64,000 nt of DNA from Streptomyces sp. XD-27 (GTDB taxonomy: Bacteria > Actinomycetota > Actinomycetes > Streptomycetales > Streptomycetaceae), in contig NZ_CP130713.1 of the NCBI RefSeq assembly GCF_030553055.1, forward strand, positions 1,674,001 through 1,738,000, given 5' to 3'. The number at the start of each line of letters is the position of its first letter. The stretch's first letter is position 1. Below the pieces are notes generated by a model. The model was not told where the DNA came from. It saw only the letters and a list, made by a program, of their open reading frames with translations, and searched no databases. Below, in pieces: positions 9,147 through 19,917 of this stretch. The position numbers and the translations under genes are program-made.

Positions 9147-11225
9147 GTGAGCACCAAGCCGACCACCACAGACCTCGAGTGGACCGAACTGGACCAGCGG
9201 GCCGTCGATACCGCCCGCGTCCTGGCCATGGACTCCGTGCAGAAGGTCGGTAACGGCCACCCTGGCACGGCCATGAGTCTCGCGCCCGCCGCGTACCTGC
9301 TCTTCCAGAAGCTGATGCGGCACGACCCGTCGGACGCCCAGTGGGTCGGCCGCGACCGGTTCGTCCTGTCCCCCGGCCACACCAGCCTGACGCTGTACGT
9401 CCAGCTGTTCCTGTCGGGCTACGGCCTGGAGCTGGACGACCTCAAGGCGTTCCGCACCTGGGGCAGCCTGACCCCCGGCCACCCGGAGCACGGGCACACC
9501 GTGGGCGTCGAGACGACGACCGGGCCGCTGGGCCAGGGCATCGCCAACGCCGTGGGCATGGCGATGGCCGCGCGGTACGAGCGTGGCCTGTTCGACCCGG
9601 AGGCGCCCGAGGGTGCCTCCCCGTTCGACCACACCATCTGGGCGATCGTCTCCGACGGCGACCTGGAGGAGGGCATCTCCGCCGAGGCGTCCTCGCTGGC
9701 CGGCCACCAGAAGCTGGGCAACATCGTCGCGCTGTACGACGACAACCACATCTCGATCGAGGGCGACACCGCCACCGCGCTGTCCGAGGACGTCCTCAAG
9801 CGGTACGAGGCGTACGGCTGGCACGTCCAGCGCATCGAGCAGGGCGAGAACGGCGACTTCGACGTCCACGCGCTGTACGCGGCGCTCAAGGCGGCGCAGG
9901 AGGAGACCGAGCGCCCCTCGATCATCGCGGCGCGCACGATCATCGCCTGGCCCGCGCCGAACGCGCAGAACACCGAGGCGTCGCACGGCTCGGCGCTCGG
10001 CGCCGAGGAGGTCGCGGCCACCAAGCGCGTGCTGGGCTTCGACCCCGAGCAGGACTTCCCGGTCGAGGACGCGGTGCTGGCCCACGCCCGCGCCGTCGTC
10101 GACCGCGGCCGCGAGGCCCGCGCCACCTGGGAGAAGCAGCTCCAGGAGTGGCGGGACAACAACCCGCAGCGCGCCACCGAGTTCGACCGGATCAGCGCGG
10201 GCGAGCTGCCCGAGGGCTGGGAGGCGGCGCTGCCCGTCTTCGAGGCGGGCAAGGACGTCGCGACCCGCAAGGCGTCGGGCAAGGTCCTGCAGGCGCTGGG
10301 CGGGGTGCTGCCCGAGCTGTGGGGCGGCTCCGCCGACCTGGCCGGCTCGAACAACACCACCATCGACCCGTCGTCGTCCTTCCTGCCGAAGGACAACCCG
10401 CTGCCGGAGGCCGACCCCTACGGCCGCACGATCCACTTCGGCATCCGCGAGCACGCCATGGGTTCGACCATGAACGGCATCGCGCTGCACGGCAACACCC
10501 GGGTCTACGGCGGCACGTTCCTGGTCTTCTCCGACTACATGCGCCCGGCCGTGCGGCTGGCCGCGCTGATGAAGCTGCCGGTCACGTACGTGTGGACGCA
10601 CGACTCCATCGGTCTGGGCGAGGACGGTCCGACGCACCAGCCGGTCGAGCACCTCGCCGCGCTGCGCGCCATTCCGGGCCTGAACATGGTCCGCCCGGCC
10701 GACGCCAACGAGACGGCGATCGCCTGGCGCGAGATCGTCCGCCGGCACAGCGCGAACCCGGCCCCGCACGGCATCGCGCTGACCCGCCAGAACGTGCCGA
10801 CGTACGAGTACAACGAGGGCGCGGCGAAGGGCGGCTACGTCCTGTTCGAGGCCGAGGGCGGCGAGCCGCAGGTCATCCTCATCGGCACCGGCTCCGAGGT
10901 GCAGCTCGCCGTCGAGGCGCGCGAGCAGCTCCAGGCCGCGGGCGTGCCGACCCGGGTGGTGTCGATGCCGTCCGTCGAGTGGTTCGAGGAGCAGGACCGG
11001 GAGTACCGCGACAGCGTGCTGCCGCCGTCGGTCAAGGCGCGCGTCGCCGTCGAGGCCGGCATCGGCCTGACCTGGTACCGCTACGTGGGCGAGGCCGGCC
11101 GCATCGTGTCGCTGGAGCACTTCGGCGCGAGCGCCGACTACAAGGTGCTCTTCCGTGAGTTCGGGCTGACCGCCGACGCGGTGGCGCAGGCCGCTCGGGA
11201 ATCTCTCGCCGCCGCCGAGCGCTGA
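9147..11225 (+). CDS. tkt: Transketolase
   Basis: Thiamine-diphosphate enzyme that moves two-carbon units between sugar phosphates in the non-oxidative pentose phosphate pathway. The 692-residue product has the conserved [13 protein letters not shown] start region, the ThDP-binding block [21 protein letters not shown]...LYDDNHISI, and the C-terminal domain with [19 protein letters not shown]. The start is the GTG at 9147. It is the first gene of the tkt-tal-zwf-opcA-pgl run, 33 bases before tal. Confidence 0.97.
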   Translation: MSTKPTTTDLEWTELDQRAVDTARVLAMDSVQKVGNGHPGTAMSLAPAAYLLFQKLMRHDPSDAQWVGRDRFVLSPGHTSLTLYVQLFLSGYGLELDDLKAFRTWGSLTPGHPEHGHTVGVETTTGPLGQGIANAVGMAMAARYERGLFDPEAPEGASPFDHTIWAIVSDGDLEEGISAEASSLAGHQKLGNIVALYDDNHISIEGDTATALSEDVLKRYEAYGWHVQRIEQGENGDFDVHALYAALKAAQEETERPSIIAARTIIAWPAPNAQNTEASHGSALGAEEVAATKRVLGFDPEQDFPVEDAVLAHARAVVDRGREARATWEKQLQEWRDNNPQRATEFDRISAGELPEGWEAALPVFEAGKDVATRKASGKVLQALGGVLPELWGGSADLAGSNNTTIDPSSSFLPKDNPLPEADPYGRTIHFGIREHAMGSTMNGIALHGNTRVYGGTFLVFSDYMRPAVRLAALMKLPVTYVWTHDSIGLGEDGPTHQPVEHLAALRAIPGLNMVRPADANETAIAWREIVRRHSANPAPHGIALTRQNVPTYEYNEGAAKGGYVLFEAEGGEPQVILIGTGSEVQLAVEAREQLQAAGVPTRVVSMPSVEWFEEQDREYRDSVLPPSVKARVAVEAGIGLTWYRYVGEAGRIVSLEHFGASADYKVLFREFGLTADAVAQAARESLAAAER

Positions 11226-11258
11226 CACTCGTAAGAACAAGTAGGAGTTGCAGATTTC

Positions 11259-12377
11259 ATGACCGACGCACTCAAGCGCCTCTCCGAAGAAGGCGTCGCG
11301 ATCTGGCTCGACGACCTCTCGCGCAAGCGGATCACCTCCGGCAACCTGTCCGAACTGATCGACCAGCAGCACGTCGTCGGCGTCACGACCAACCCGTCGA
11401 TCTTCCAGAAGGCGATCTCCGGCGGTGACGGGTACGAGCAGCAGCTCGCCGACCTCGCGGCCCGCAAGGTCACCGTCGACGAGGCCGTCCGGATGATCAC
11501 CACGGCGGACGTCCGGGACGCCGCCGACATTCTGCGCCCGGTGTTCGACGCCACCGGCGGCCAGGACGGCCGGGTCTCCATCGAGGTCGACCCGCGGCTG
11601 GCGCACAACACCGCCGCGACGATCGCCGAGGCCAAGCAGCTCGCCTGGCTGGTCGACCGGCCGAACACCCTGATCAAGATCCCGGCCACCAAGGCGGGCC
11701 TGCCCGCGATCACCGAGGTGATCGGCCTGGGCATCAGCGTCAACGTCACGCTGATCTTCTCGCTGGAGCGCTACCGCGAGGTGATGGACGCCTACCTGGC
11801 CGGTCTGGAGAAGGCCAAGGCCGCGGGCCTGGACCTGACCAAGATCCGTTCCGTGGCGTCCTTCTTCGTGTCCCGCGTGGACACCGAGATCGACAAGCGC
11901 CTGGAGAAGATCGACGGCGAAGAGGCGAAGGCGCTGCGCGGCAAGGCAGCACTCGCCAACGCCCGGCTGGCCTACCAGGCGTACGAGGAGGTGTTCTCCG
12001 GCGACCGCTGGGCCGCGCTGGACAAGGCGGGCGCCCACAAGCAGCGTCCGCTGTGGGCCTCGACCGGCGTCAAGGACCCGGCCTACAAGGACACGCTGTA
12101 CGTGGACGAGCTGGTCGCCCCGGGCACGGTGAACACCATGCCGGAGGCCACGCTCCAGGCCACGGGCGACCACGGCCAGATCACCGGCGACACCGTGCGC
12201 GGCACGTACGAGCAGGCCAAGGCCGACCTCGACGCGCTGGCGAAGCTCGGCGTCTCCTACGACGACGTCGTGCAGCTGCTGGAGGACGAGGGCGTCGAGA
12301 AGTTCGAGGCGTCCTGGAACGACCTGCTGGAGTCCACCGAGGCGGAGCTCAAGCGCCTCGCTCCTTCGGAGGCATGA
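11259..12377 (+). CDS. tal: Transaldolase
   Basis: Transfers a dihydroxyacetone unit between sugar phosphates. The 372-residue product is of the actinobacterial TalB-like type. The active-site region [15 protein letters not shown] carries the Schiff-base lysine ([10 protein letters not shown]), and [11 protein letters not shown] and [13 protein letters not shown] are family signatures. An AGGAG ribosome site precedes the ATG at 11259. The stop overlaps the zwf start by 4 bases. Confidence 0.96.
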   Translation: MTDALKRLSEEGVAIWLDDLSRKRITSGNLSELIDQQHVVGVTTNPSIFQKAISGGDGYEQQLADLAARKVTVDEAVRMITTADVRDAADILRPVFDATGGQDGRVSIEVDPRLAHNTAATIAEAKQLAWLVDRPNTLIKIPATKAGLPAITEVIGLGISVNVTLIFSLERYREVMDAYLAGLEKAKAAGLDLTKIRSVASFFVSRVDTEIDKRLEKIDGEEAKALRGKAALANARLAYQAYEEVFSGDRWAALDKAGAHKQRPLWASTGVKDPAYKDTLYVDELVAPGTVNTMPEATLQATGDHGQITGDTVRGTYEQAKADLDALAKLGVSYDDVVQLLEDEGVEKFEASWNDLLESTEAELKRLAPSEA

Positions 12378-13915
12378 AATTGTCTTCTTTCGTCAACGGG
12401 GCGAACCCGCTCCGTGACGCCCAGGACCGTCGGCTCCCGCGCATCGCGGGGCCGTCGGGCCTGGTGATCTTCGGCGTCACGGGCGATTTGTCACGCAAGA
12501 AGCTGATGCCGGCCGTTTACGACCTGGCCAATCGCGGCCTGCTGCCGCCGGGCTTCTCGCTCGTCGGCTTCGCCCGCCGCGACTGGGAGCAGGAGGACTT
12601 CGCCCAGGTCGTCCACGACGCGGTGAAGGAACACGCCCGCACGCCGTTCCGCGAGGAGGTCTGGCAGCAGCTTGCCGAAGGCTTCCGCTTCGTCCCCGGC
12701 GAGTTCTCCGACGACGAGGCCTTCGAGACCCTCAAGGCGACGATCGAGGACCTCGACAAGGCGCGCGGCACCGGCGGCAACTTCGCCTTCTACCTCTCGG
12801 TCCCGCCGAAGTTCTTCCCCACGGTCGTGCAGCAGCTCAAGAAGCACGGCCTGTCGGACGGGCCGGGCGACTCCTGGCGGCGCGCGGTCATCGAGAAGCC
12901 CTTCGGCCACGACCTGGCCAGCGCCCAGGAGCTCAACCAGGTCGTCCACCAGGTCTTCCCGCCCAGCGACGTGTTCCGTATCGACCACTACCTGGGCAAG
13001 GAGACGGTCCAGAACATCCTGGCGCTGCGCTTCGCCAACACGATGTTCGAGCCGCTGTGGAACCGGTCCTACGTCGACCATGTGCAGATCACCATGGCGG
13101 AGGACATCGGCATCGGCGGCCGTGCCGGCTACTACGACGGCATCGGCGCCGCCCGCGACGTCATCCAGAACCACCTGCTCCAGCTGCTGGCCCTGACCGC
13201 CATGGAGGAGCCCTCCTCCTTCGACGCCAAGGCCCTGGTCACCGAGAAGCTCAAGGTCCTCAAGGCCGTCAAGCTGCCGCGGGAGCTGGGCAAGCACACC
13301 GTGCGCGGACAGTACGCGCACGGCTGGCAGGGCGGCGAGGAGGTGCTGGGCTACCTGGAGGAAGAGGGCATCGACCCGCAGTCGAAGACCGACACCTTCG
13401 CCGCCATCAAGCTGGAGATCGACAACCGCCGGTGGGCGGGCGTCCCCTTCTATCTGCGCACCGGCAAGCGGCTCGGCCGCCGGGTCACCGAGATCGCGGT
13501 GGTCTTCCAGCGCGCCCCGCACTCCCCCTTCGACACCACCGACACCCAGGAGTTGGGGCAGAACGCCCTGGTCATCCGGGTGCAGCCGGACGAGGGCATC
13601 ACGATCAGGTTCGGCTCCAAGGTGCCCGGCACCTCGATGGAGATCCGGGACGTGACGATGGACTTCGCGTACGGCGAGTCCTTCACCGAGTCCAGCCCGG
13701 AGGCGTACGAGCGGCTGCTGCTGGACGTCCTGCTGGGCGACGCGAACCTCTTCCCGCGCCACCAGGAGGTGGAGGAGTCCTGGCGGATCCTCGACCCGAT
13801 CGAGGAGTACTGGGACAAGCACGGCAAGCCCGAGCAGTACACCGCCGGGACCTGGGGGCCGAAGGCGGCGGACGAGATGCTCGCACGAGACGGACGGAGC
13901 TGGCGCCGGCCATGA
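12374..13915 (+). CDS. zwf: Glucose-6-phosphate 1-dehydrogenase
   Basis: First step of the oxidative pentose phosphate pathway, making NADPH. The 513-residue product has the nucleotide-binding segment [22 protein letters not shown], the catalytic motif RIDHYLGKE and the substrate-binding VIEKPFGHD. The ATG at 12374 overlaps the tal stop (ATGA), and the zwf stop overlaps opcA the same way. Together with OpcA it forms the active enzyme complex in actinobacteria. Confidence 0.97.
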   Translation: MKLSSFVNGANPLRDAQDRRLPRIAGPSGLVIFGVTGDLSRKKLMPAVYDLANRGLLPPGFSLVGFARRDWEQEDFAQVVHDAVKEHARTPFREEVWQQLAEGFRFVPGEFSDDEAFETLKATIEDLDKARGTGGNFAFYLSVPPKFFPTVVQQLKKHGLSDGPGDSWRRAVIEKPFGHDLASAQELNQVVHQVFPPSDVFRIDHYLGKETVQNILALRFANTMFEPLWNRSYVDHVQITMAEDIGIGGRAGYYDGIGAARDVIQNHLLQLLALTAMEEPSSFDAKALVTEKLKVLKAVKLPRELGKHTVRGQYAHGWQGGEEVLGYLEEEGIDPQSKTDTFAAIKLEIDNRRWAGVPFYLRTGKRLGRRVTEIAVVFQRAPHSPFDTTDTQELGQNALVIRVQPDEGITIRFGSKVPGTSMEIRDVTMDFAYGESFTESSPEAYERLLLDVLLGDANLFPRHQEVEESWRILDPIEEYWDKHGKPEQYTAGTWGPKAADEMLARDGRSWRRP

Positions 13916-14991
13916 ACATCGATCTCACGGACACCACGTCCAGCCAGATCAACGCGGCTCTGGTGCGGGCCCGCCGGGCGACCGGCACGCCCGCCGTCGG
14001 CATGGTGCTCACCCTCGTCATCGTGACCGACGAGGGAAACCACTACGACGCGCTCAAGGCCGCCAGCGAGGCGTCCAAGGAGCATCCGTCCCGCATCCTC
14101 GTCGTCATCAAGCGGCCGGGCCGCTCGCCGCGCGACCGCAAGATCGCCCGCCTGGACGCGGAGGTCCGGGTCGGCGGGGAGACCGGCACCGGTGAGACGG
14201 TGCTGCTGCGGCTCCACGGCGAACTGGCCAACCATGACCACTCGGTCGTCCTGCCGCTGCTGCTGCCGGACGCCCCGGTGGTCGTGTGGTGGCCGGAGGA
14301 CGCGCCCGACAACCCCAGCGAGGACCTGCTCGGACAGCTCGCGGCGCGCCGGATCACCGACGCGCAGGCCACCGAGGACCCGGTGGCGACGCTGGGCCTG
14401 CGCGCCCAGGCGTACACGCCGGGCGACACCGACCTGGCCTGGACCCGGATCACCCCCTGGCGCAGTGTGCTGGCGGCCGCGCTCGACCAGAAGCACTCGG
14501 CCATCACGTCCGCCGTCGTCGAGGGTGAGGCGTACAACCCGAGCAGCGAGCTGCTCGCGCTGTGGCTCGCCGAGCGGCTGCGGGTGCCGGTCGAGCGCCA
14601 GGTCTCGCGGGGTCCCGGGCTGACCGCCGTGCGGCTGCAGACGGCCGACGGCACGATCTGCCTGGACCGGGCGGACGGTTCGCTGGCCGAGCTGGCGATG
14701 CCGGGGCAGCCCGACCGCCATGTCGCGCTGCACCGGCGCGACACGTCCGAGCTGATCGCGGAGGAGCTGCGCCGGCTGGACCCGGACGAGACGTACGCGT
14801 CCGCGGTGAAGTTCGGGGTCGCCAAGCTCGCCAGGAGCCAGGGGGCGTCCGCTGAGGGGACGCCGTCCGCGACCGCCATATCCGGTGCGGATGCCTCCGA
14901 GGCCGGCACCGGCAGTTCCGGGAGCCCTGCTTCCGGGAACACCGCCTCCGGCACCGCCAAGAAGACGACGGCCAAGAAGGCGGCGAAGTGA
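13912..14991 (+). CDS. opcA: Glucose-6-phosphate dehydrogenase assembly protein OpcA
   Basis: OpcA is needed for full activity of the actinobacterial glucose-6-phosphate dehydrogenase. The 359-residue product starts [17 protein letters not shown] and has the family segments RILVVIKRPGRSPRDRKI and LLPDAPVVVWWPEDAP. The last 45 or so residues are a low-complexity Ser/Gly/Ala stretch ending in a basic KKTTAKKAAK tail, similar in style to the UvrA tail in this window. The gene is coupled by 4-base overlaps to zwf upstream and pgl downstream. Confidence 0.95.
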   Translation: MNIDLTDTTSSQINAALVRARRATGTPAVGMVLTLVIVTDEGNHYDALKAASEASKEHPSRILVVIKRPGRSPRDRKIARLDAEVRVGGETGTGETVLLRLHGELANHDHSVVLPLLLPDAPVVVWWPEDAPDNPSEDLLGQLAARRITDAQATEDPVATLGLRAQAYTPGDTDLAWTRITPWRSVLAAALDQKHSAITSAVVEGEAYNPSSELLALWLAERLRVPVERQVSRGPGLTAVRLQTADGTICLDRADGSLAELAMPGQPDRHVALHRRDTSELIAEELRRLDPDETYASAVKFGVAKLARSQGASAEGTPSATAISGADASEAGTGSSGSPASGNTASGTAKKTTAKKAAK

Positions 14992-15770
14992 CCACCCCTC
15001 AGATCGTGGTGCACCGGGACAAGGAGCTGATGGCGCAGGCCGCGGCCGCCCGGCTGATCACGAAGATCGTGGACGCCCAGGCCGCACGGGGCTCCGCCTC
15101 CGTGGTCCTCACCGGCGGGCGCAACGGCAACGGCCTGCTGGCCGCGCTCGCCGCGGCGCCCGCGCGGGACGCCGTGGACTGGTCGCGGCTGGACCTGTGG
15201 TGGGGCGACGAGCGGTACCTGCCGGAGGGCCACCCGGAGCGGAACGCCACCCAGGCCAGGGAGGCACTGCTGGACTCGGTGCCGCTCGACCCGGCCCGCG
15301 TGCACCCGATGCCCGCGTCCAACGGCCCCTTCGGCAGCGACGCGGAGGCCGCCGCCGAGGCGTATGCCGCCGAGCTGGCGGCCGCGGCGGGACCGGAGAA
15401 CCGCTCGTCGGTGCCGTCCTTCGACGTGCTGCTGCTGGGCGTCGGGCCGGACACCCATGTGGCCTCGCTCTTCCCGGAACTGCCCGCGGTACGGGAGACG
15501 GAGCGGACCGTGGTCGGGGTGCGGGGCGCGCCGAAGCCGCCGCCGAACCGGATCTCGCTGACGCTGCCCGCGATCCGCGCCGCCCGCGAGGTGTGGCTGC
15601 TGGCGGCGGGCGAGGACAAGGCCAAGGCCGTGACCATCGCGCTGTCGGGGGCCGGCGAGATCCAGGCCCCGGCGGCGGGGGCCCAGGGCCGCAGCAGGAC
15701 GCTGTGGCTGCTCGACCAGGCCGCCGCCGCGGGGCTGCCGCGGAGCCTGTACCCGCCGGCGTCACCCTGA
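14988..15770 (+). CDS. pgl: 6-phosphogluconolactonase
   Basis: Hydrolyses 6-phosphogluconolactone, the product of Zwf. The 260-residue DevB-type protein has SVVLTGGRNGNGLLAALA near the start, the WGDERYLPEGHPERN block and LLLGVGPDTHVASLFPE, all typical of the family. The GTG at 14988 overlaps the opcA stop. It is the last gene of the operon and is followed by a strong hairpin terminator. Confidence 0.95.
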   Translation: MTTPQIVVHRDKELMAQAAAARLITKIVDAQAARGSASVVLTGGRNGNGLLAALAAAPARDAVDWSRLDLWWGDERYLPEGHPERNATQAREALLDSVPLDPARVHPMPASNGPFGSDAEAAAEAYAAELAAAAGPENRSSVPSFDVLLLGVGPDTHVASLFPELPAVRETERTVVGVRGAPKPPPNRISLTLPAIRAAREVWLLAAGEDKAKAVTIALSGAGEIQAPAAGAQGRSRTLWLLDQAAAAGLPRSLYPPASP

Positions 15771-15803
15771 GGCCGCCCACGGGATCCGTGTTCACGCCCG
15801 ATT

Positions 15804-15850
15804 GACGCGACGACGCCCGGCCGGAGAATCCGGCCGGGCGTCGTCGCGTC
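15804..15850. terminator. Bidirectional hairpin terminator between pgl and pgi
   Basis: A perfect 21-base-pair inverted repeat (15804-15824 with 15830-15850) around a 5-base loop AGAAT. It lies between the convergent ends of pgl (15770) and pgi (15869). No T-run follows, as is usual for Streptomyces terminators. Confidence 0.85.
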
Positions 15851-15868
15851 TCCGGGTGCGGTCAGAGG

Positions 15869-17530
15869 TCAGCGGCCGCGCATCTCGCGGTACGCGGCGA
15901 CCAGTCCGGCCGTGGAGGCGTCCAGGCCCGGCACGTCCGCGCCCTCGGTCAGCGCCGGCTCCACTCGCTTGGCCAGCACCTTGCCGAGCTCCACGCCCCA
16001 CTGGTCGAAGGAGTCGATGTTCCAGACGGCGCCCTGGACGAACACCTTGTGCTCGTACAGCGCGACCAACTGGCCCAGCACGGACGGGGTGAGCTCCTTG
16101 GCCAGGATCGTGGTCGTCGGGTGGTTGCCGCGGAACGTCTTGTGCGGCACCAGCTCGGCGGGCACGCCTTCGGCGGCGACCTCTTCGGCGGTCTTGCCGA
16201 ACGCCAGCGCCTGGCCCTGCGCGAAGAGATTGGCCATCAGCAGGTCGTGCTGCTCGGCCAGCCCCGGAAGGAGGCCCGGCACCGGGTTCGCGAAGCCGAT
16301 CAGATCCGCCGGGATGACCTTGGTGCCCTGGTGGAGCAGCTGGTAGTAGGCGTGCTGGCCGTTGGTGCCGGGCGTGCCCCAGACCACCGGCCCGGTCTGC
16401 CAGGCCACCGGATTCCCCTGCCGGTCCACCGACTTGCCGTTGGACTCCATGTCCAGCTGCTGGAGGTAGGCGGTGAACTTCGACAGGTAGTGGCTGTACG
16501 GCAGGACCGCGTGCGACTGCGCGTCGTGGAAGTTGTTGTACCAGACGCCCAGCAGGCCGAGCAGCAGCGGCGCGTTCTCCTCCGGGGGAGCGCACCGGAA
16601 GTGCTCATCCACCTCGTGGAAGCCCGCCAGCATCTCCCGGAAGTGGTCGGGGCCGATGGCGATCATCAGCGACAGGCCGATCGCCGAGTCGTACGAGTAG
16701 CGGCCGCCGACCCAGTCCCAGAACTCGAACATGTTCGCCGTGTCGATACCGAACTCCGCGACCTTCTCGGCGTTCGTCGACAGCGCCACGAAGTGCTTGG
16801 CGACGGCCTCGGGGCCCGCCCCCAGCCCGGTCAGCAGCCAATTGCGGGCGGAGATGGCGTTGGTGACGGTCTCGATGGTGGTGAACGTCTTGGAGGCGAC
16901 GATGAACAGCGTCTCGGCCGGGTCGAGGTCGTGCACCGCCTCGTGCAGATCGGCGCCGTCCACGTTGGACACGAAACGGAAGTCCATGTCGCGTGCGGTG
17001 TAGGCGCGCAGCACCTCGTACGCCATCGCCGGGCCGAGGTCGGAGCCGCCGATCCCGATGTTCACCACCGTCGTGATGCGCTTGCCGGTGTGGCCGGTCC
17101 ACTGGCCCGAACGCACGCGGTCGGCGAACGTCGCCATCTTGGTGAGGACGGCGTGCACGTCCGGCACCACGTCCTTGCCACCGGCCTTGATGACCGCCGA
17201 CCGCGGTGCCCGCAGGGCCGTGTGCAGCACCGCGCGGTCCTCGGTGGTGTTGATCCGCTCCCCGCGGAACATCGCCTCCCGCAGCTCGGCCACCCCGGCG
17301 GCCGCGGCCAGCTCGCGCAGCAGCCGCAGCGTCTCGTCCGTCACCAGGTGCTTGGAGTAGTCCAGATGGAGGTCACCGACCCGGAGGGTGAACCGGCTCG
17401 CGCGGTCGGGGTCGTCGGCGAACAACTCACGCAGATGGGTCCCGCCGAGCTCCTGACGGTGTTTGGCCAGCGCGTGCCACTCAGGCATCTGGTCCAGCCT
17501 GCCGCGGCCTTCCTTGTTCATCTCGGACAT
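15869..17530 (-). CDS. pgi: Glucose-6-phosphate isomerase
   Basis: Interconverts glucose-6-phosphate and fructose-6-phosphate, linking glycolysis with the pentose phosphate operon opposite it. The 553-residue product has the family signatures [36 protein letters not shown] and the C-terminal [18 protein letters not shown]. The catalytic Glu/His/Lys regions ([23 protein letters not shown]) are intact. It converges on pgl with a shared terminator. Confidence 0.97.
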   Translation of the reverse strand: MSEMNKEGRGRLDQMPEWHALAKHRQELGGTHLRELFADDPDRASRFTLRVGDLHLDYSKHLVTDETLRLLRELAAAAGVAELREAMFRGERINTTEDRAVLHTALRAPRSAVIKAGGKDVVPDVHAVLTKMATFADRVRSGQWTGHTGKRITTVVNIGIGGSDLGPAMAYEVLRAYTARDMDFRFVSNVDGADLHEAVHDLDPAETLFIVASKTFTTIETVTNAISARNWLLTGLGAGPEAVAKHFVALSTNAEKVAEFGIDTANMFEFWDWVGGRYSYDSAIGLSLMIAIGPDHFREMLAGFHEVDEHFRCAPPEENAPLLLGLLGVWYNNFHDAQSHAVLPYSHYLSKFTAYLQQLDMESNGKSVDRQGNPVAWQTGPVVWGTPGTNGQHAYYQLLHQGTKVIPADLIGFANPVPGLLPGLAEQHDLLMANLFAQGQALAFGKTAEEVAAEGVPAELVPHKTFRGNHPTTTILAKELTPSVLGQLVALYEHKVFVQGAVWNIDSFDQWGVELGKVLAKRVEPALTEGADVPGLDASTAGLVAAYREMRGR

Positions 17531-17581
17531 CAGCCCACTTCTTCTCGTGCCTGCACCCCGCCGCCACCAACCTTAAGGCCG

Positions 17582-18892
17582 TCAGGTGGCCGGTCGCTTC
17601 CCGGGAGACCCGCCGGCGACGCCCCTGAGGCCGGGAACCATCGCCAGCACGCCGAGCAGGATGGTCACCGCACACAGCAGCGCCGGGGCGCCGCCTCCCC
17701 AGGCCGCGGCCGCTCCCCCGCCGAGCAGCGCGCCCAGCGGTGCGCCGCCCATCGACATCGTGCGGAACGCCGCGCTGACCCGGCCGAGGGTCTCCGCCGG
17801 GCTGCGCTCCTGCACCATCGTCACTTCCGTGACATTCCAGATCATTCCGGCGAAGCCGAAGACACCGAGGGCGGCGACGGCGACGGGCAGGCTGCGGACC
17901 GACCCGAGCGCGGCCAGCGCCCCGACCTGCGCCGTGCCGCACACGGCGAGCGCGCGGGCCTGGCCCAGCCGTTCCACGACACGCGGTGCCGCCAGCCCGC
18001 CGAGGACGCTGCCTATGCCGTAGACGGTGATGACGGCCGCGTAACCGGCCTCGCCGGCGCCCAGCCAGCCGGTGACCATCAGGACGAGGGTGGCGATGAG
18101 CCCGCCGATGCCGACGTTGCACAGCGTGGTGGAGACGCACAGGGCTCGCAGGGTCCTGTCCCGCCACAGCGTGCGCAGGCCGTCGGCGATGTCGCGTCGT
18201 ATCGTGCCGCCCGCGGCGCGGGGTTCGCGCTCCGGCGGGTCCGCCCGCAGCGACGCGACGAGCACGGCGGCGACGCCGTAGGTGGCGGCATCGGCCGCGT
18301 AGGGCATGGCCACCCCGAGCCCGAGCAGCACCGGGACCAACGGCGCCCCGACGAACCGGCCCGCGATCTCCTGGCCGGTCATCAGCCGGGCGTTGGCCCG
18401 GCTCAGCGACTCGCGCGGCACCACGGACGGCAGCAGCGCCGTGGCGGCGTTGTCGAAGAGCGTCTGGAGCGTGGTCAGAGCGAAGGCCAGCACGATCAGC
18501 CAGGCGATCGTGGCCTGGCCCAGCCACACCATGACGGCGAAACCGGCCATCAGCACCCCGCGGGCGGCGTCCACCGCCCACATCGCCCGCCGCTGGTCCA
18601 CCCGGTCCGCGAGGGCCCCGCCCAGCAGCCCGAACAGCAGCCACGGCAGGAAGCCGCACGCGGTCACCAGCGACACCAGCAGCGCCGAGTCGGTCAGGGA
18701 CACCGCGAGCAGCGGCAGCGCGGCGCCCCGCAGCGCGTCGCCGAAGCGCGACACGACGGCCGCGGACCACAGCCGCCCGAAGCCTCCGCCCGCTCCCGGC
18801 CCGGCGCCCCCGAGCCAGGCACGCCGCCCGCCCCGCGGGCCCTGCGCGCCCGGCTCGCCTGCTTCCAGCGCGGTCATGCCACCCCCGTCCAC
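17582..18892 (-). CDS. MFS transporter (putative drug exporter)
   Basis: A 436-residue integral membrane protein with about 12 hydrophobic segments. The first loop carries the MFS motif A variant GLLGGALADRVDQRRAM. FDNAATALLPSVVPRESLSRANA and GFAGMIWNVTEVTMVQERSP resemble MFS exporters of the enterobactin/macrolide class. The start may be the GTG at 18892 or the ATG at 18877 (closer to a GGGGG ribosome site). A damage-type promoter lies immediately upstream at 18916-18938, which is unusual for an exporter and is treated as a finding. The substrate is unknown. Confidence 0.88.
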   Translation of the reverse strand: MDGGGMTALEAGEPGAQGPRGGRRAWLGGAGPGAGGGFGRLWSAAVVSRFGDALRGAALPLLAVSLTDSALLVSLVTACGFLPWLLFGLLGGALADRVDQRRAMWAVDAARGVLMAGFAVMVWLGQATIAWLIVLAFALTTLQTLFDNAATALLPSVVPRESLSRANARLMTGQEIAGRFVGAPLVPVLLGLGVAMPYAADAATYGVAAVLVASLRADPPEREPRAAGGTIRRDIADGLRTLWRDRTLRALCVSTTLCNVGIGGLIATLVLMVTGWLGAGEAGYAAVITVYGIGSVLGGLAAPRVVERLGQARALAVCGTAQVGALAALGSVRSLPVAVAALGVFGFAGMIWNVTEVTMVQERSPAETLGRVSAAFRTMSMGGAPLGALLGGGAAAAWGGGAPALLCAVTILLGVLAMVPGLRGVAGGSPGKRPAT

Positions 18893-18915
18893 GTCCCGCG
18901 GATCACCCTCACGTC

Positions 18916-18938
18916 ACCATAGGGCCGGGCACTGACAA
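18916..18938 (-). promoter_or_regulatory. PafBC-type DNA-damage promoter of the MFS gene
   Basis: Minus strand reads TTGTCAGTG, 8 bases, TATGGT, an exact fit to the RecA-independent damage promoter TTGTCAGTG-N8-TAnnnT. The -10 ends 23 bases before the GTG at 18892. Its first bases coincide with the last base of the terminator hairpin of the upstream gene. Confidence 0.7.
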
Positions 18939-18980
18939 CGGCCCGTCCGCGCACCCGCGACGGGTGCCCGGACGGGCCGT
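18938..18980 (-). terminator. Hairpin terminator after the RbpA-paralogue gene
   Basis: Arms ACGGCCCGTCCG and CGGACGGGCCGT pair perfectly and continue inward with 7 of 8 pairs around a short loop. It begins 28 bases after the stop at 19009 on the minus strand. Confidence 0.8.
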
Positions 18981-19008
18981 GTTACCGCTGTGCCGGAATC
19001 GGGTTCCG

Positions 19009-19344
19009 CTAGATCTCGCCCCGGAGCTTGGCGAGGGCCTCAGCGAGGATGGCCTCGCCGTCGGCGTCGCTCCGCCGCTCCCGTACATACGCCAGATGCG
19101 TCTTGTACGGCTCGGTACGCGGCGCGTCCGGCGGGTTGTCCCGGTCCTTGCCGGCCGGGAGGCCGCAGCGGGGGCAGTCCCAAGTGTCCGGGATCTGCGC
19201 GTCGCTGGCGAAGCTCGGCTGAGTCTCGTGCTCGTTCGAGCACCAGAAGGAGATGCGCAGACGCGGCGCGGACTCGCCTCGCTCGGCCTCTCCCATCGGC
19301 CCCGCTCCGACCCGACTTCCTCGGATCGCGTTGCCACTTGCCAC
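19009..19344 (-). CDS. RbpA-family RNA polymerase-binding protein (paralogue, RbpB-like)
   Basis: A 111-residue protein with the RbpA layout: a short basic N-terminus (MASGNAIRGSRVG), a small zinc-type core and a C-terminal helix for sigma binding (THLAYVRERRSDADGEAILAEALAKLR). Metal ligands are visible as C35, H39, C57 and C60 (FWCSNEHE and WDCPRCG). The sequence differs clearly from the main Streptomyces RbpA as I remember it (which has VSYETDRGIDLAPRQ), so this looks like the second copy. RbpA proteins bind RNA polymerase holoenzyme and promote initiation at housekeeping promoters; the role of this copy is inference. Confidence 0.8.
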   Translation of the reverse strand: MASGNAIRGSRVGAGPMGEAERGESAPRLRISFWCSNEHETQPSFASDAQIPDTWDCPRCGLPAGKDRDNPPDAPRTEPYKTHLAYVRERRSDADGEAILAEALAKLRGEI

Positions 19345-19518
19345 GGTCGTAACTCCCTGCGTGATGGTGCCGCGAAGCGTCGTAAGCAGCTCCGCTGCGG
19401 GCGCCCCAGTCTACGTAAGGCCCAACGCGCGTCCAGTGGCAGGAGTTACACCGCCCGCCCCCGAGGACGCCAGCTCCATGATAGGCCGGACAGACGACGG
19501 TACGTCAGCTGGCGGACA

Positions 19519-19752
19519 TCAGTCGAGCTTCATGAGCAGGCCGAGCGTCACGATGCAGACGAACCAGAGCATGCCCACCACGACGGTGATCCGGTCGAGG
19601 TTGCGCTCGGCGACCGAAGAACCACCCACGGAGGACTGCATGCCGCCGCCGAACATGTCGGACAGGCCGCCGCCCTTTCCCTTGTGCATGAGCACCAGCA
19701 TCATCAACAGAACGCTGAAGATGATGAGGGCGATCGAGAACCCCATGACCAC
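19519..19752 (-). CDS. secG: Preprotein translocase subunit SecG
   Basis: A 77-residue membrane protein with two hydrophobic helices (FSIALIIFSVLLMMLVLMH and ITVVVGMLWFVCIVTLGLLM) joined by a glycine-rich loop KGKGGGLSDMFGGGM, the SecG hallmark. It stimulates SecYEG-dependent export. It is at the end of the gap-pgk-tpi-secG run, the same order as in mycobacteria. Confidence 0.95.
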   Translation of the reverse strand: MVMGFSIALIIFSVLLMMLVLMHKGKGGGLSDMFGGGMQSSVGGSSVAERNLDRITVVVGMLWFVCIVTLGLLMKLD

Positions 19753-19917
19753 GGCTGGACCAACTCTCTCGGGTGCAAAAACTGACGAAAAACCCAGACA
19801 ACAGCGAACAATAGCGTCGGGGCCGGGTGGCGCGTGTGCGCCGGTCCCGGCCCCGACAGCGTACGACGGGGAGTGCCCGTCGTCATAGCTGCAGCTCGTC
19901 GCGGTGTCCGCGGGCCG

